Assembly (NCBI GenBank): GCA_035578175.1
Contig: JAQMRL010000003.1
Coordinates: 25,572,172 to 25,636,171, forward strand
Reading direction: 5' to 3'
DNA length: 64,000 nt
Source of the DNA: Catonia carolina
Taxonomy: Eukaryota > Arthropoda > Insecta > Hemiptera > Achilidae
The notes below the pieces were generated by a model. The model was given only the letters and a program-made list of their open reading frames with translations. It was not told the origin of the DNA and made no database searches. Each line of letters opens with the position of its first letter. Position 1 is the first letter of the stretch. Of the stretch, positions 10,669 through 21,852 are shown in pieces. Both the position numbers and the translations under genes were made by a program.

Positions 10669-11011
10669 CGAGGGTTATCCAGAAAATAACCTCTGTTTTG
10701 AAATAAAAGGTAAACGAGTGAAGATACAAAAACGTTATAATATAGGTACATATTAAAACTACAGTTTTTCTCTAATTTTTGACATAGTCGCCAAACAGAT
10801 TCAAGCACTTGTCGTACCTTGGAACAATCTTTGAAATACCCTCTGCATAAAAATCTGCCGCCTGTGAATGTAGCCAACCATTTACGGCGTTTTGAAGCTC
10901 TTCGTCATTGGCGAACCCCTGAGATGCAAGCCACCGCTTCATGTACGGGAACAGGTGAAAGTCACTAGGAGCCAAGTCCAGGCTGTATGGGGATGATCGA
11001 AAACGTCCCAT
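10669..11011 (-). mobile_element. mariner element, 5'-truncated, transposase C-terminal end
   Basis: The minus strand encodes 79 residues starting SPYSLDLAPSDFHLFP. LAPSD contains the third catalytic Asp of the mariner D,D34D triad, and the reading ends RYDKCLNLFGDYV, the standard mariner C-terminus. Downstream lies a mariner-like end, CGAGGGTTATCCAGAAAA, next to TA at 10667-10668. About three quarters of the transposase and the other end are missing, so it is a dead fragment. Confidence 0.85.
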
Positions 11012-12184
11012 TTAATTCATTAAAAGCATTCATTAAAGCAACTTGAATTATTAAAACTATTCAAAATTATAATCGTGTATTTAAACTAGGTAAATCTGTG
11101 TAATATTTGTCAATATTGTTAAGGACAAAAAATTATTTGTTTAACTTTAGGGGGGGGGGGTCTTTCAGATTTCTCAGCTTTCCGCTTTCTACAGTCTATT
11201 GCCTTGTGTCTTACATGTTACCCTCCTTAAGTTTCTTACAATCATAGCGTCTTGTACTCCTTGTATTCATATCTCTGAGGGCGTTCTCTTTTCCTCCTAT
11301 TTTTTCAGATGGCAAAATACACTCTTTGGAACCATTTGTTCTGCTATTCTTTCGGCATGCCCTTACCATACGAACTGTTAGGTCTCTACTCTGCCTACTG
11401 CAGTATCCACTACAGATGTACTTGAAGTTACTGAATCCTTCATTCTCATATGTATTTTACTGGATCAGAGCATTACATTTTTAATCTTTGAAGAGCATCT
11501 CTATGCCCTGCTGATACATGCAGTTTCAGATATCCCGGCCACTTGTTCCCTCAAACGAAAACATTGACTAAAAGAGTATTTATACTAGTCACAATGATTA
11601 CCTCCCAGTGTACCAGCGAGAGATTTTCAGAAATAACATTCACAGTAACATATTATGTCTTTTTTTTAGTTATGCCAATTCAGTTCTCCATTTCATTATT
11701 CCCAGTCATTGATTGTTCCTATCGAGGATTGATCATTTACGCAATCTTTCATTCATTCACCACTTGGATTACCTAAATAGTTATCAGCAAGCAAGCTCGT
11801 TTGTGCTGTTACTGACAGAAAGAAGATTGGGTTTGTGAATAATAATTGAATTAGTAACAGTTAAATTTGAATTAGTAACAGAATTAGTAACAGACTCAGG
11901 CTGACCTTTCCTGAGAGAGTATGGTTAATTAAACATAGAAATTATAAGGTTCAGTAATATTATCAGAAATGTAATTATAAGACAAAAGAAATTATTGTTA
12001 ACAAGATAAAAATTTGTTGTTTTTTTATTTGTCTATACTTATATTATTTCTAAGAGAACTGGAAAAGACATTTTTTATTTGGCATAAAAGAATTATTATT
12101 ATTTGCGTACATTCTTGTTCAAAATTGCACAAAAAGTTGAACGAAACAAAAAGAATAAATTGTCTATTAAATATGTAAAAATAT
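11012..12184. other. AT-rich spacer with weak ORFs and a G12 run
   Basis: No supported gene. ORFs at 11199-11381 and 11543-11776 are not recognisable. A homopolymer of about 12 G lies at about 11149-11160. A 36-bp block at 11895-11930 is repeated at 12496-12531. Confidence 0.4.
11895..11930. repeat. 36-bp direct repeat shared with 12496-12531
   Basis: Both copies begin CTCAGGCTGACCTTTCCTGA and run through GAGAGTATRGTTAATT, about 600 bp apart, with one mismatch. The second copy leads into a SINE-like unit, so the first may be the remnant of another member of that family. Confidence 0.6.
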
Positions 12185-12260
12185 TGTTGTAATGGTCAGC
12201 GCAACTGGTTTCTATGCCAGGGGTCCTTGGTTTGATCTCGGTCAGCTATGGAATTTTTTT
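12185..12260 (+). mobile_element. tRNA-derived SINE head
   Basis: A pol III A-box-like TGGTCAGCGCAACTGG (12193-12208) is followed 21 bp later by a B-box-like GGTTTGATCTC (12229-12239), then by T-rich sequence. The two boxes have tRNA spacing, but no convincing cloverleaf with matching acceptor arms can be drawn. A SINE head is therefore more likely than a tRNA gene. Confidence 0.5.
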
Positions 12261-12495
12261 ATTTATGTATCTACTGACATCATTACCTATATATCAGCTA
12301 ATACATGTTACCATCATCATACAAAATAAAAATATAAAACTTTACAACTTGTGTAGGACACGCTTGATGAAATTTTTTTAACCCTAATTTGTGTTCCTTC
12401 CAATCTGTTCAAGTTAAGAACAATAAACAACCCCATGACCCAATGAGATGAGGATGATATGTATGAAGTGTAAATGAAATGTAATCTTGTACATA

Positions 12496-12705
12496 CTCAG
12501 GCTGACCTTTCCTGAGAGAGTATAGTTAATTGAATCCCAGCCATCAAAGTACACCGGTAACTACTGTATAGTATTCAAATCTGTAAAAAAGTAACTACTT
12601 TTACCAGGATTTGAACCAGGAACCTTCTTTCCAAAACTCAGCTGTTAAACAACTGACTCGCGGTGACGATTTTACCACTAGACGAACCAGGTGGATCAGA
12701 TACAA
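12496..12705 (-). mobile_element. SINE-like repeat with tRNA-type head on the minus strand
   Basis: Minus strand: A-box-like GTCTAGTGGTA (about 12673-12685) and B-box-like GGTTCAAATCC (12607-12617), about 70 bp apart, with a body extending to the 36-bp block at 12496-12531. The body block CCCAGCCATCAAAGTACACC (12536-12555) looks like part of a dispersed family, but I have no second full copy in the window. Confidence 0.5.
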
Positions 12706-12942
12706 TTAAAAAAAATGAACTGTTATTACTTTTCATGCATATTTTTATGACAAATTAATTGATTATTAAGGAAAATTGAAATGGTAAATTATTAATAATT
12801 ATAAAATAAATTTAATACGTATAAATATCATGCCAAATTACAAGTTACTAGACTTTGTTTTCTTGAAAATTTTATGGTAATTGAGCGAGTAAATTCTGCA
12901 TTTATAAAATATGAGTAGTGTAGAAATGAGAGTTCTAGGATG

Positions 12943-13047
12943 ACCTTGACCTTTGACCTGACCTTGACCTGGTCTTCACCTTGACCTTTGACCTATAACG
13001 TGATGACCTTTGACCTCAAAAAAAAGTTGACCTTTGACCTCAAAAAA
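12943..13047. promoter_or_regulatory. Cluster of TGACCTTTGACCT (DR1-type nuclear receptor half-site repeats)
   Basis: TGACCTTTGACCT occurs four times; read on the minus strand it is AGGTCA-A-AGGTCA, a perfect direct repeat with 1-bp spacing. GACCTTGACC (TCAAGGTC on the other strand, an FTZ-F1/ERR-type extended half-site) also occurs. The right TIR has one perfect DR1 and several near matches. These may be functional receptor sites or just an expanded hexamer minisatellite. Confidence 0.4.
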
Positions 13048-13613
13048 ATCCCTCAAAAAAAAATTGAATTTGGCAAAGTTCCAAACTCGATTTTCTCCGC
13101 AACCGCTAGACCGATTTTGATGTTTTTTGTGTCCACGTGACCGGGAGATCGCGATCTACAAGATAAGCCACAAGCCATAGCCTTATCCCCGATGGAACCT
13201 GAGATCGGTTATAACTTCACAACGGACGATCGGATTAACGAGATTTAGGTACTCGCAGGATCGAGGCGTTCTGTAGAACGTATCGCTTAGGGTTTCGGGT
13301 CTTAGGTGCTTTCGGGATCCGAATAATCAGTAATTTTGGTAATTTCGTTTTGGTACACCCTATGCTTTAGTTTATTTGCATTGACGTCATTTGTTTTTGT
13401 CTTTACACGCGACTGATAAGTAGGATGAAGAAATCTGGTTATTTACAACTCTATTCTTTTAATTTTTTAGAATGAAGCATGTTGTTTGTTACGAGTCACG
13501 TTGCATGCGCGTGCCTTTCTGATGCAATTTATTTAACGTATAAATAAACTGCAGATTCAGCGTTTCCATTGTATTTGAATAGGCCCCATGTATTACCATA
13601 GGGAAATCGCCTG

Positions 13614-13730
13614 TATAAAAGCCCGCGGTTTCCCCATCGAATCATACCATCAGTAAACTCTAGCAACTGCGTCTGATATTTCCCGCCAACTCTACCTGTC
13701 AGCTCTTCGAGTTTATTGAAAGGTGAGACA
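13614..13730 (+). promoter_or_regulatory. TIR core promoter with noncoding exon and splice donor
   Basis: TATAAAAG (13614-13621) is followed 30 bp later by an initiator-like TCATAC (13642-13647) and by TCAGT (13650-13654). About 75 bp further is AG|GTGAGA (donor at 13722/13723). Transcription would run inward. The right TIR has the same arrangement on the minus strand (TATAAACG version, donor at 54214/54215). A perfect CRE, TGACGTCA, lies upstream at about 13383-13390. Candidate acceptors lie before the ORFs at 42794 and 43431. Confidence 0.5.
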
Positions 13731-13780
13731 CCTCTTACTGTAATAAATTTTATAAATATAAACTTAGAATATTTTTCAAT

Positions 13781-16137
13781 TGTAATGTAAAAATGTGTGG
13801 TAACCCAAAGAGGCAACCTCCACTAGATTATGTAATGAGAAGACGAAGCCTCCACCAGATTTCGCATGGCAAAGTAAGGTGCTAGACATCAAACTAAGTA
13901 AGGAGGAATATCCACTGAAGTAGACGACAACCACCATACTAAGTAAGAGGTACAAGCACAGCGAACTTCACCAGACAAAATGTAGTGTAGCAACAGACTA
14001 AAAAAAAGAAAGTAACGGCTCAACTGTGTTTCACCAGACACTGAAATGAAAACACAGCCAAACTGGTACTTTAGGGGCATAGAAAAACCTCCACCACTCT
14101 GCCTAAGGAAAACGGCAATAGGATTCGGCAGAGAAAATCCAAATTCCCATTCTCTGAATCTATGCAAAGCATAACCCAGAAATTCTAGCAGGTAGAGCTA
14201 AACTCGCTGTTGGAAGAGCGAAGGTGTGATTTAAAAATCAATCTCGGGTCTAAGAATGAAAAATATTACACAGACAACTTGGAGTGAAAATAATAAAATA
14301 TTAATTTATTTAAAAACTAAACTAAAACAAAATTTTAAACTAAAGTAAAATATGTTTTTTTTTTCTACTTTTTAATAAAGAAAAAAAAATTATTAATGAT
14401 AAGTGATTAATAAATCTAATAGTGGTTATAAAAATATAATAATAATTTAGTCATACCTAATTAATTGAATCAAAATAACGGGAACAAACAAAAACAATAA
14501 AAATAACTACAGAAACTTGTCAATGCTAACCAAAATAATTGAAAGGTACTTAATTTAAGGATTATAAATAAATAATAAGTTGGAACGGAACTAGCCTAGT
14601 GTTTGTCAGATGGACGATTTAAAGAAAGAAAATTACCGGACAAAATCATTTAAAAATTTCATAAAAAATTTTATTAAAATTAAGAATTCATTAATAAAAA
14701 AAAAAAAATATTAAAAAATTATTGGATTAAAATTAAAACTTGGCTTTACAAAAAGAAAATATAAGAATTAAATTGAAGAAACTACCTAGAATTGAATTAA
14801 ACAGATGAATTGAAAGAAAATTTAAATGTGAATACGAGAAATAAAAGTGACGTATTTTTATTTGAAAATCAGTTAACAAACCATTTAAAACAAGAAACTA
14901 TTTAAAGGAAAACTTAAACAAATAAACTATTCGGCAATTAATTTAAAAGACAAAATTTAACAAAAAAAATGTAAAAAAAACTCGTATAAAAAACTTCAAA
15001 AATCTACTTTAAAAAATCTATAATCAAAAAAAAATTCTTTACAAAAGAAACAATGTAACATTTCAAAAAAAAACTATGACTTATTTTTTTTTTTAGAATG
15101 AAATAAGAAGAAATTAAACAATGAAAAACAAGGTCTGTTTGAAATTGTTCGAACTGACTTCCACATAAAAATAGTTCTAAAAAAAAAGATTAAAATTAAG
15201 AAGAGAAAAAGTTTAAAGTCGAAGCGACTGACACTGAAAAGTGACCATTTGAAGTGGTCATTGGAATATCTTAAAGTTGGTAGAAGCATTTGAAAAACAA
15301 AACATCTTCTCCGTAAAAATTATTACAACCAAAAATTTAATGTGAAATAATAATAAAAAAAAAGAAATTGAGAAAAATACTGATTTTAAATTTTAATATT
15401 AAGTTGGAATGCGAAAGACATACCAAATCTAAACTTTTATAATAATTATTAAAAATATTACTTAAAAATTATCAGGGAAATAGTTTTACATTAAATTCAC
15501 CAAATATCTTAAAATAAAAACATGCCGTATTAAATTTTAGCCAAAATCCTAACCGTGATTAAATAATCATTTTAAATTTAAATTTTAGATATAGTTTAAA
15601 GAAAATCATTATAGATAAATTACCTGGAGCTTATAAGGATGTTCACTCGTCCACAGCTACAAAGCAAAGGCGCAGAATATAAGAAAAAATTAACGCACGA
15701 GAAAAGTTAAACGTTGACATTGAAAAAGACGGTTCAATGTACATAAAAAGAAGCGTCAGCGTAAATCGTAAGTACAGAGAACATATCACGCGACGGTCGA
15801 TTGTATCGACAGAGATGGAAATTCAATTATAAGAACAATTACACATATTATAAAACCCATTTAAGCCTAACGTAACGTTAGCGAGGAAAAATATTAACGG
15901 AAAAAAACCAAGTAATATAACACCGGATATTCGCTTTAGAAAAATTCAATACAGAACTTCTAGTTAACAATGATTTTAATATAAAATTGATTAATAAAAT
16001 TTATAAAATGAAATAAAATTACAGGGTGTCTAAACAATTTATTGACACTTAAGAAAATTATTTGAATTTAAAAAAATTTAACAGACAAACCTGTCTGCTA
16101 TTGTAAGATGTTTCAAGAAATCTTGAAATATCTTACA
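13781..16137 (-). repeat. Element 1 3' LTR
   Basis: 2357 bp, very AT-rich, beginning TGTAAGATATTTCAAGA and ending TTTTTACATTACA on the minus strand. The first bases form an inverted repeat (TGTAAGAT...ATCTTACA). The stop-free 92-codon stretch at 14167-13889 occurs in both LTRs and has no recognisable content. Confidence 0.95.
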
Positions 16138-16150
16138 CCTCCCCCCCTAA
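16138..16150 (-). other. Polypurine tract of element 1
   Basis: Minus strand TTAGGGGGGGAGG directly precedes the 3' LTR. This is the usual plus-strand DNA priming site of LTR retroelements. The remaining bases to 16360 are AT-rich 3' untranslated sequence. Confidence 0.8.
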
Positions 16151-16360
16151 AGAAAATTTCCATCTCTGGGCAATACAAGTGTGTATACCTAAAACAAGAA
16201 CATCTTCTTTCGTATGTTGAGATAAATAATCAAGTAAACTTTACATTTTACTAGTATGACTTTAACAAGATAATTATAATTTATTTAAAAGCAGTCATTT
16301 GCAATTAGTTACATTATTTGAAATAAGAACAATTTATAATCATGATACATTATTAAGATA

Positions 16361-17914
16361 TTATCGCAAAGTTGATATCGTAATACTAGGTGGCTTAACC
16401 TGATTATTGATTTGTGACATTAATTTTATTTTAAAAAGTACATATACATTTAAAAGTGTTATCACGCTTAACCATGAATACAGTATAATTTGATGAAAAT
16501 ATGTTTGGGTTATAATAGTACTCCAGTCATTAGGTAATTTAATGGGTTTGTTTAAGTTTGCGGGTAAAGGATCGATTTGATTTATAATTGGGAAGGATGT
16601 GTTCCAATGTTGGTTGAGGATGTAGGACAAATTGTTTGTCATAGGTGGCGAGTAATCAACAAAATGTAAAAAAGGTAGTGTAGGAATATTGGTCCATGAT
16701 AGTGGAATGAAGTGTTTCAACTGGAAACTTGTAGGGGATCTATAGTCGCAAGGAAAAACAGTATGGATTAGGGTTTTGAGGTTATGTTGTAGTGTACAGT
16801 TACAAGGCAGTTGTACATGAGTGACGCCGATGTGAACAGGAGTAAGAAGGATTGAGGAATTAGGACAATTAATAGTAGTATTAGGAAGAATATTGGTGAT
16901 TAGAAATTCAACTGGTGACTTCTCAAAGATGGACATCAATATTGATGGTGTGCAATGGAAAACACAAAACTTCTGCAATTCTTGAATTGAAGCTCCCTGG
17001 ATGATTTGCTGTAGGCAAGATGTTTTTAACATTGGATTTGACGTGTGGCGAGGCAATAAGCATAATCCTTTGTCTGGTTGGCAAGTTGGAGAGGAATGTT
17101 CAATAATTTGCACTCTGGAGGTTGAATTGATTATGTAGAAAGGTTCACTTGATAAAACGCATGATTCTTTGTACCACTGAAGAGGAATAGGTGAATACTT
17201 GTACAGTTCGTAGCTTGAAGCCAATGTTTTTAGCGGAATTTGTATTTTTATTAGAATTTGTTTCTTGTAAAAACTGCAGGTTGTTAACTTTAAATGTTGA
17301 TATTTTTTAAGTTGACGCAAAGGTATAGCTAACTCTTTGTTATGATGTTGAATTTTGGTTTGCAATTTTTGAAGATCATTAAGTAGAACTTGTGAACTTA
17401 AAATATCTGTTGGAACTTGATGAGAAAAACAGTCCTGTTTAATTTTGTTGTAGTGAGTATCATATGCGGAGACGAAGATGTGTAGATAAGAAAAGTAAAA
17501 ATAATGAAGAATGGAAAACCAGTTTTTTGTTTCTTGCGTTTCTTGTTCCTGTAGGTGTAGTGCAATATCTTTAAAATCTTGTTCAGATTGATGAAATAAT
17601 TGTTGAAGTTTTTGAATCGTTGAGTTGAATTTGTTGGTTGTAGATGCTAAATGGCGGTGGTCTATGTGAAGAAGTTCTTGTAAGTTGTTTAGATGTTGTG
17701 TTAGGAACTGCTCATTATATTCGACTGCATGTAATTCATCTGTAGTCGCAACAGAACAGCACCAGCTAAGGAAACGTCCGATGAAATCCAGCGTACGTCG
17801 TGAGCGGGATGGTTCAAGTCGTTCATTTTCATCTTGATTAAACAAAACGTGAGTTGTCGCATTATATAATTTATGAAGAGCATTTGGAAGTTGACACTGA
17901 TGTTCTTGTTTCAT
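16361..17914 (-). CDS. env: Element 1 env, fusion/transmembrane part (baculovirus F-like)
   Basis: 517 codons directly after, and in frame with, the N-terminal env ORF, from which it is separated by a single TAA. A furin-type RSRR (residues 37-40) is followed by a hydrophobic, Cys-containing fusion peptide (DFIGRFLSW). Then come a long helical stretch (about 60-205), a Cys-rich ectodomain (CNCTL, about 375) and one membrane span near the C-terminus (about 473-494, IILYSWLSVITLLNVYVLF) with a short basic tail. This is the layout of gypsy/errantivirus envelope proteins and baculovirus F. It would mediate membrane fusion. An ATG follows the TAA at once, so this half could only be made by re-initiation, readthrough or not at all; as it stands it lacks a signal peptide. 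Confidence 0.8.
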   Translation of the reverse strand: MKQEHQCQLPNALHKLYNATTHVLFNQDENERLEPSRSRRTLDFIGRFLSWCCSVATTDELHAVEYNEQFLTQHLNNLQELLHIDHRHLASTTNKFNSTIQKLQQLFHQSEQDFKDIALHLQEQETQETKNWFSILHYFYFSYLHIFVSAYDTHYNKIKQDCFSHQVPTDILSSQVLLNDLQKLQTKIQHHNKELAIPLRQLKKYQHLKLTTCSFYKKQILIKIQIPLKTLASSYELYKYSPIPLQWYKESCVLSSEPFYIINSTSRVQIIEHSSPTCQPDKGLCLLPRHTSNPMLKTSCLQQIIQGASIQELQKFCVFHCTPSILMSIFEKSPVEFLITNILPNTTINCPNSSILLTPVHIGVTHVQLPCNCTLQHNLKTLIHTVFPCDYRSPTSFQLKHFIPLSWTNIPTLPFLHFVDYSPPMTNNLSYILNQHWNTSFPIINQIDPLPANLNKPIKLPNDWSTIITQTYFHQIILYSWLSVITLLNVYVLFKIKLMSQINNQVKPPSITISTLR

Positions 17915-18271
17915 TTAGCATGTCGGTTGTTCTTCTTGAAGATCCACAGTAGACGATTGGTTGATTAGGGTAAATAAAAATTGGGTAAAGTTGCGAGGAA
18001 TCATAAATTCTGGAGTCTCAGGAGTACAAGATGAGTTGCTTTGGTTGAAGGTGCATGATGGGAAAGGGATGACATGTTCGTGAGTAAAGTAAGATGTTGG
18101 GTTTGTTAAAGGGACGGTGTAAATCAAAGGGATTGAGGATTCGTAAATGAATGTATCCTGGATGGGAAAGAGGTAAATCCCATGAAAAATGTGAATAGGA
18201 GTTGTTTTTACGAATTGGTGAATGCCTAGGAGTATATTGAGAAGGATGAAATGACGTAATTGAAGGGTCAT
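17915..18271 (-). CDS. env: Element 1 env, N-terminal part with signal peptide (stops early)
   Basis: 118 codons ending in TAA at 17915-17917. The first 23 residues contain a hydrophobic run (FILLNILLGIHQFV) typical of a signal peptide, followed by an ectodomain with Asn-linked glycosylation motifs (NQSN, NFTQ, NQSS) and paired Cys. In related envelopes this would be the surface subunit upstream of the furin site. The stop leaves a short secreted product without the fusion subunit. Given the near-identical LTRs the stop must be recent or tolerated. Env of this group is usually made from a spliced RNA; an AG lies just upstream of the ATG. Confidence 0.65.
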   Translation of the reverse strand: MTLQLRHFILLNILLGIHQFVKTTPIHIFHGIYLFPIQDTFIYESSIPLIYTVPLTNPTSYFTHEHVIPFPSCTFNQSNSSCTPETPEFMIPRNFTQFLFTLINQSSTVDLQEEQPTC

Positions 18272-21200
18272 GGTGAAGGAAGCTATTATAATAATTTGGG
18301 TGTGAGCGTACTATTTTACAAAATTTTAGATTTCAATGACAAAAGTCTAGTTAAGCATAAAGTGATTTTGAGTAAAACATTTTTTTTTTAAATATGTATT
18401 GATGTGAAATATAAATTGATATTTATAGAATTTTTTTTCTTTTTTTTTTTTATAAATTAGTTAAATAAATTTAGGTATACCTATATATTTTTTTAACCTT
18501 GAAAATATTTGAACATTGATATTTTTTTAGAAAGACCAATTTTTTAATCAGTAAAACTTTAAATATATAATTTTTTTTTTAAGTAGATTACTTGATTATA
18601 AGAAATAAATGTAAAAGAGATGTTTTTGTAATTTGAATATAAAAAAAAGATTCGGAACGCGGCCTAATATGGAAATCAAATCTAAATTTTGTTTGTAAAA
18701 CAAATTATTTTGTATTTGGTGTTTTTAATGTAAGAGGTAATTAAAATTAAATGCTTAAAAACTAAATTATACTTATAGAATAAAATCACCAGCTACACAT
18801 TTGTTAACACAGACTTTAGTAAAATTTTAGCAGCGAAAATCGAGATAAATTGAATTTACGTTGTGTTTACTTTTTAACATAACATATTGTTAATGCACTT
18901 AAAATTTTCATGAAAACTATTAATCACTTTTGCGGAATGATGATTTCAAGTTTATGTAGTATGAATATGATTTCGAGAAATTTATAAAAAACCTGTTTGT
19001 CGAGAATCGTAGATTTTGGTAGGTCACAGTATATGATGAAGGAAGCTGTCTAAACGGTGTTACTAGGAGTCCGGGTTCGTCCGAATGTGTAGGTGGCTCT
19101 CGCCCAATAGATGGCTGCTACGATCTAATGTAAATGATCTGCGTTGACAGGAAACTCTGGCTACTCTAGGATGCGGAATCTGTTATTAACAAAATATAAT
19201 CACTTAAGTTTACATACAGAAAGAAAAGTTGCAAGTTATAGACATAGGAGGGTAAAAGTAAAAGTTAAATAAAAGAGGGTAAAAGTAATTGTAATTGAAA
19301 CATCATAAAGTAAAAAGAAAAATATTAATTTAGGGGTCGAGAAAAAAATTAAGTTAATCGTGAGAAAAATTACTGAATCATAGTGAAGTTATATTGTGAG
19401 TAAATCATAAACCTAAAATTAAAATCATGAGTAAAGTTCTTGACATAAATGAAAACTGAAAATCATATATAGAATAAACTAAGACGCTAACGGAATGCAT
19501 CTAGTTAACAGTTCTTAATTGCACTTAAGAACAGGCCTGCAAGATAACTCCATGGTACCACCATGAATTAGACAATCATGCAGTAAAATAAATAATAAAA
19601 TCATAAAAATTCATCAGAGAAAGCTTAAAACTAAAATGTCAAAATATCATCCTTAACCTAAAATTGAAACTGCAGAGTAAAAATTAAATATTAAAAACTA
19701 TGTGCTGAAGATTGCACATATAACAGCTTCTGGTTGGGTCCCAGAAACAGAAGGTACAGATTGCAGTCTATAGCATCGCCATAGAGTAGATAACCCTGTA
19801 CTTAGTAAGATAATAAAAAATAATAATGTAAACGGCATATACTTAAATCTAAAATTGAGTTCTTCTGAAAAATATTAATTATCATATTCTTAACCTAGTA
19901 AACATAATATTCTTGTAACTTATAGTCTAATCATCATTGTAGCATAAATATAAAATGCAGAATAAATTAATAAAACAGTAATAAAATCGGAATTATAGAA
20001 AAGTTAATTATCTCACGACAAAATTCAATAAATAATAATTAAAACATCATGACAAAACTTGAATAGAATAATAATCTAAGAGTAGAATTAAAGAAAAGTA
20101 AATAAACCCCTAAAATTTTTGTAAAGGAAAGAAAATAACAGAAAATAGGATAAATTACTATGAAGATTTTGTGTTGGATTCACATGTGCTCCTGGTGCTA
20201 AATCTAAGAAAAATGTGAGAACAAAAATAAATAATAAAAATGAAGCAAATGAGGTTAGAAGATGATTGAAATTTTTGAAAAAAAAATTAAAGTAAAACAT
20301 GACTCTTTGGGAACATTAGCTCTGGACAAGGGACAGAATAAAAGAGTAAAGAAACCAAAAATAAGAAATGAAAATGGACACATGGTCGGGCAGTTTGGAA
20401 AATCACAAAAAAATAGCTTGGAAAAATGGCCAGCAGAACATCCCCTGATTCATACTCAAACAAGCACACACGCAAACACACCGAAAGATTCAACCAACAG
20501 CCATTTCATTCATCCATCAGATTCAATCTTGATTAAATAGAAAAACCAACATCTCACAACCCATTTACCTCCTTCTCGTGGGTTATGGACGGGAAGGACG
20601 GTAAGAGACAGAGGATTTCATACTCAATTAAGGTGGGATATTCAGCTGTCATCAGAAAAACAAAAATGGCAAGAGAAGAGGTCCATATGGGTGGCTAATC
20701 CATTGCGACACAAACCAAACAATTAAGGGTCCTAAGGAGCTGCTACCCAGAAAGTTAAGCAATACAGAAGAAAACAACCGTAAAAAAAAAATTTGCATTG
20801 AAGGCCAAGTGAAAATGTAAGTAAAAATAATCAACTGAAACTACTAGAAAAATTCTGAAGATGCCAAAACATAGAAATTAAACTGGAAAAAGCATGAGGA
20901 CAGACTTTAGAATAAAAATCAACATAAAACTACTTGGAGCACCCAGGGAAACATCCATAAAGCCAACAAAAGTCTGAATATTGATTCAAGAAGTAGAACT
21001 AAGGTTGTAAATTATGTGAAAAAAAAAAAATTAAATAAATGAAAACTACGTTAGATAAATATAGTTATGGGTAAAACTGCAAATGTTTTCAGCAATAATT
21101 GTAATTTTACTAACAGAAAATCATAATAAGTCATTTGTAAATAAATGTCATAATAGGGAAAGTAGTGAATAAACATAAAGATGACTTATGAATCCAATAA

Positions 21201-21852
21201 ATAATTGAAGTAAAATGATGCATCGTGAAAAAATTAATAAATTAAATTAACTACAAAGAAATTGAAAATGAGTAGCCAAAATTGTCCAACGCAAAAATAT
21301 CTTAATCCTAATGATGTGCTAAATTTGTAATAAAATAATAAATCCTAAGTAATTGTACCATTATTTGACATACAAGATATTTAAGATAACCCAAAATATT
21401 ATGTAACTAAAATCTAATGAAGCCACAAAATTACCTTAGTAAACAACTGTGAAACATTTTCGGTTAAGAACTGGTTTGTTTAAAAATTTTAAGAGTGATA
21501 ATTAATGAAACCAAATAAAATGAATGTAGTTAATGATAGAGGAAAAAAAAATTTATGTAATAATAATATTTTGGAAGAATCTCTTAAAAAAATTATTGTA
21601 GATTATTAAAATTGAAAACTAGATTCTTTTTAATTTTATTAATTAGTACAGTTCGTAACAGACTAAATATCTCACAACTATTTGAATTAGGTTCTAACTA
21701 AATTATGCACAAGGTTAATAAAAATGTTTAACCACAATTAGTCGATGAAATATTAACCTGAAAAGTAAATATGATATGATATGAAATGTGAAATTATTAA
21801 AATGATTAGTGTAGTCGAAGGTGTTGATACATGATACAAACAATGTATCCAG
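18272..21852 (-). other. 3.6-kb noncoding gap between pol and env of element 1
   Basis: AT-rich sequence without supported ORFs; those at 20088-20300, 20262-20540 and 20652-20834 are not recognisable. It could hold splice acceptors for env RNA or remnants of a lost accessory gene. Such a long gap is atypical for gypsy elements, where pol and env are close. Confidence 0.6.

Larger units (their letters stand above)
12917..13777 (+). repeat. Polinton left terminal inverted repeat
   Basis: Begins AGTGTAGAAATGAGAGTTCT and matches the reverse complement of 54165-54973 with only scattered mismatches and a few indels, chiefly in the hexamer-rich first 160 bp. The two ends are near-identical across the block from GATGGAACCTGAGATCGG to GAATAGGCCCCATG. 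It contains a TATA/initiator pair and a splice donor pointing inward. Confidence 0.92.

Noticed and set aside
11199..11776. Two plus-strand ORFs in AT-rich DNA
   Set aside because: No motif, no splice signals, composition as in spacer.
12185..12260. tRNA gene
   Set aside because: A and B boxes are present but acceptor and anticodon stems cannot be drawn convincingly; a SINE head fits better.
13889..14167. 92-codon minus ORF, also at 30064-30342
   Set aside because: It lies inside the LTRs of element 1, is duplicated only because the LTRs are, and has no recognisable content.
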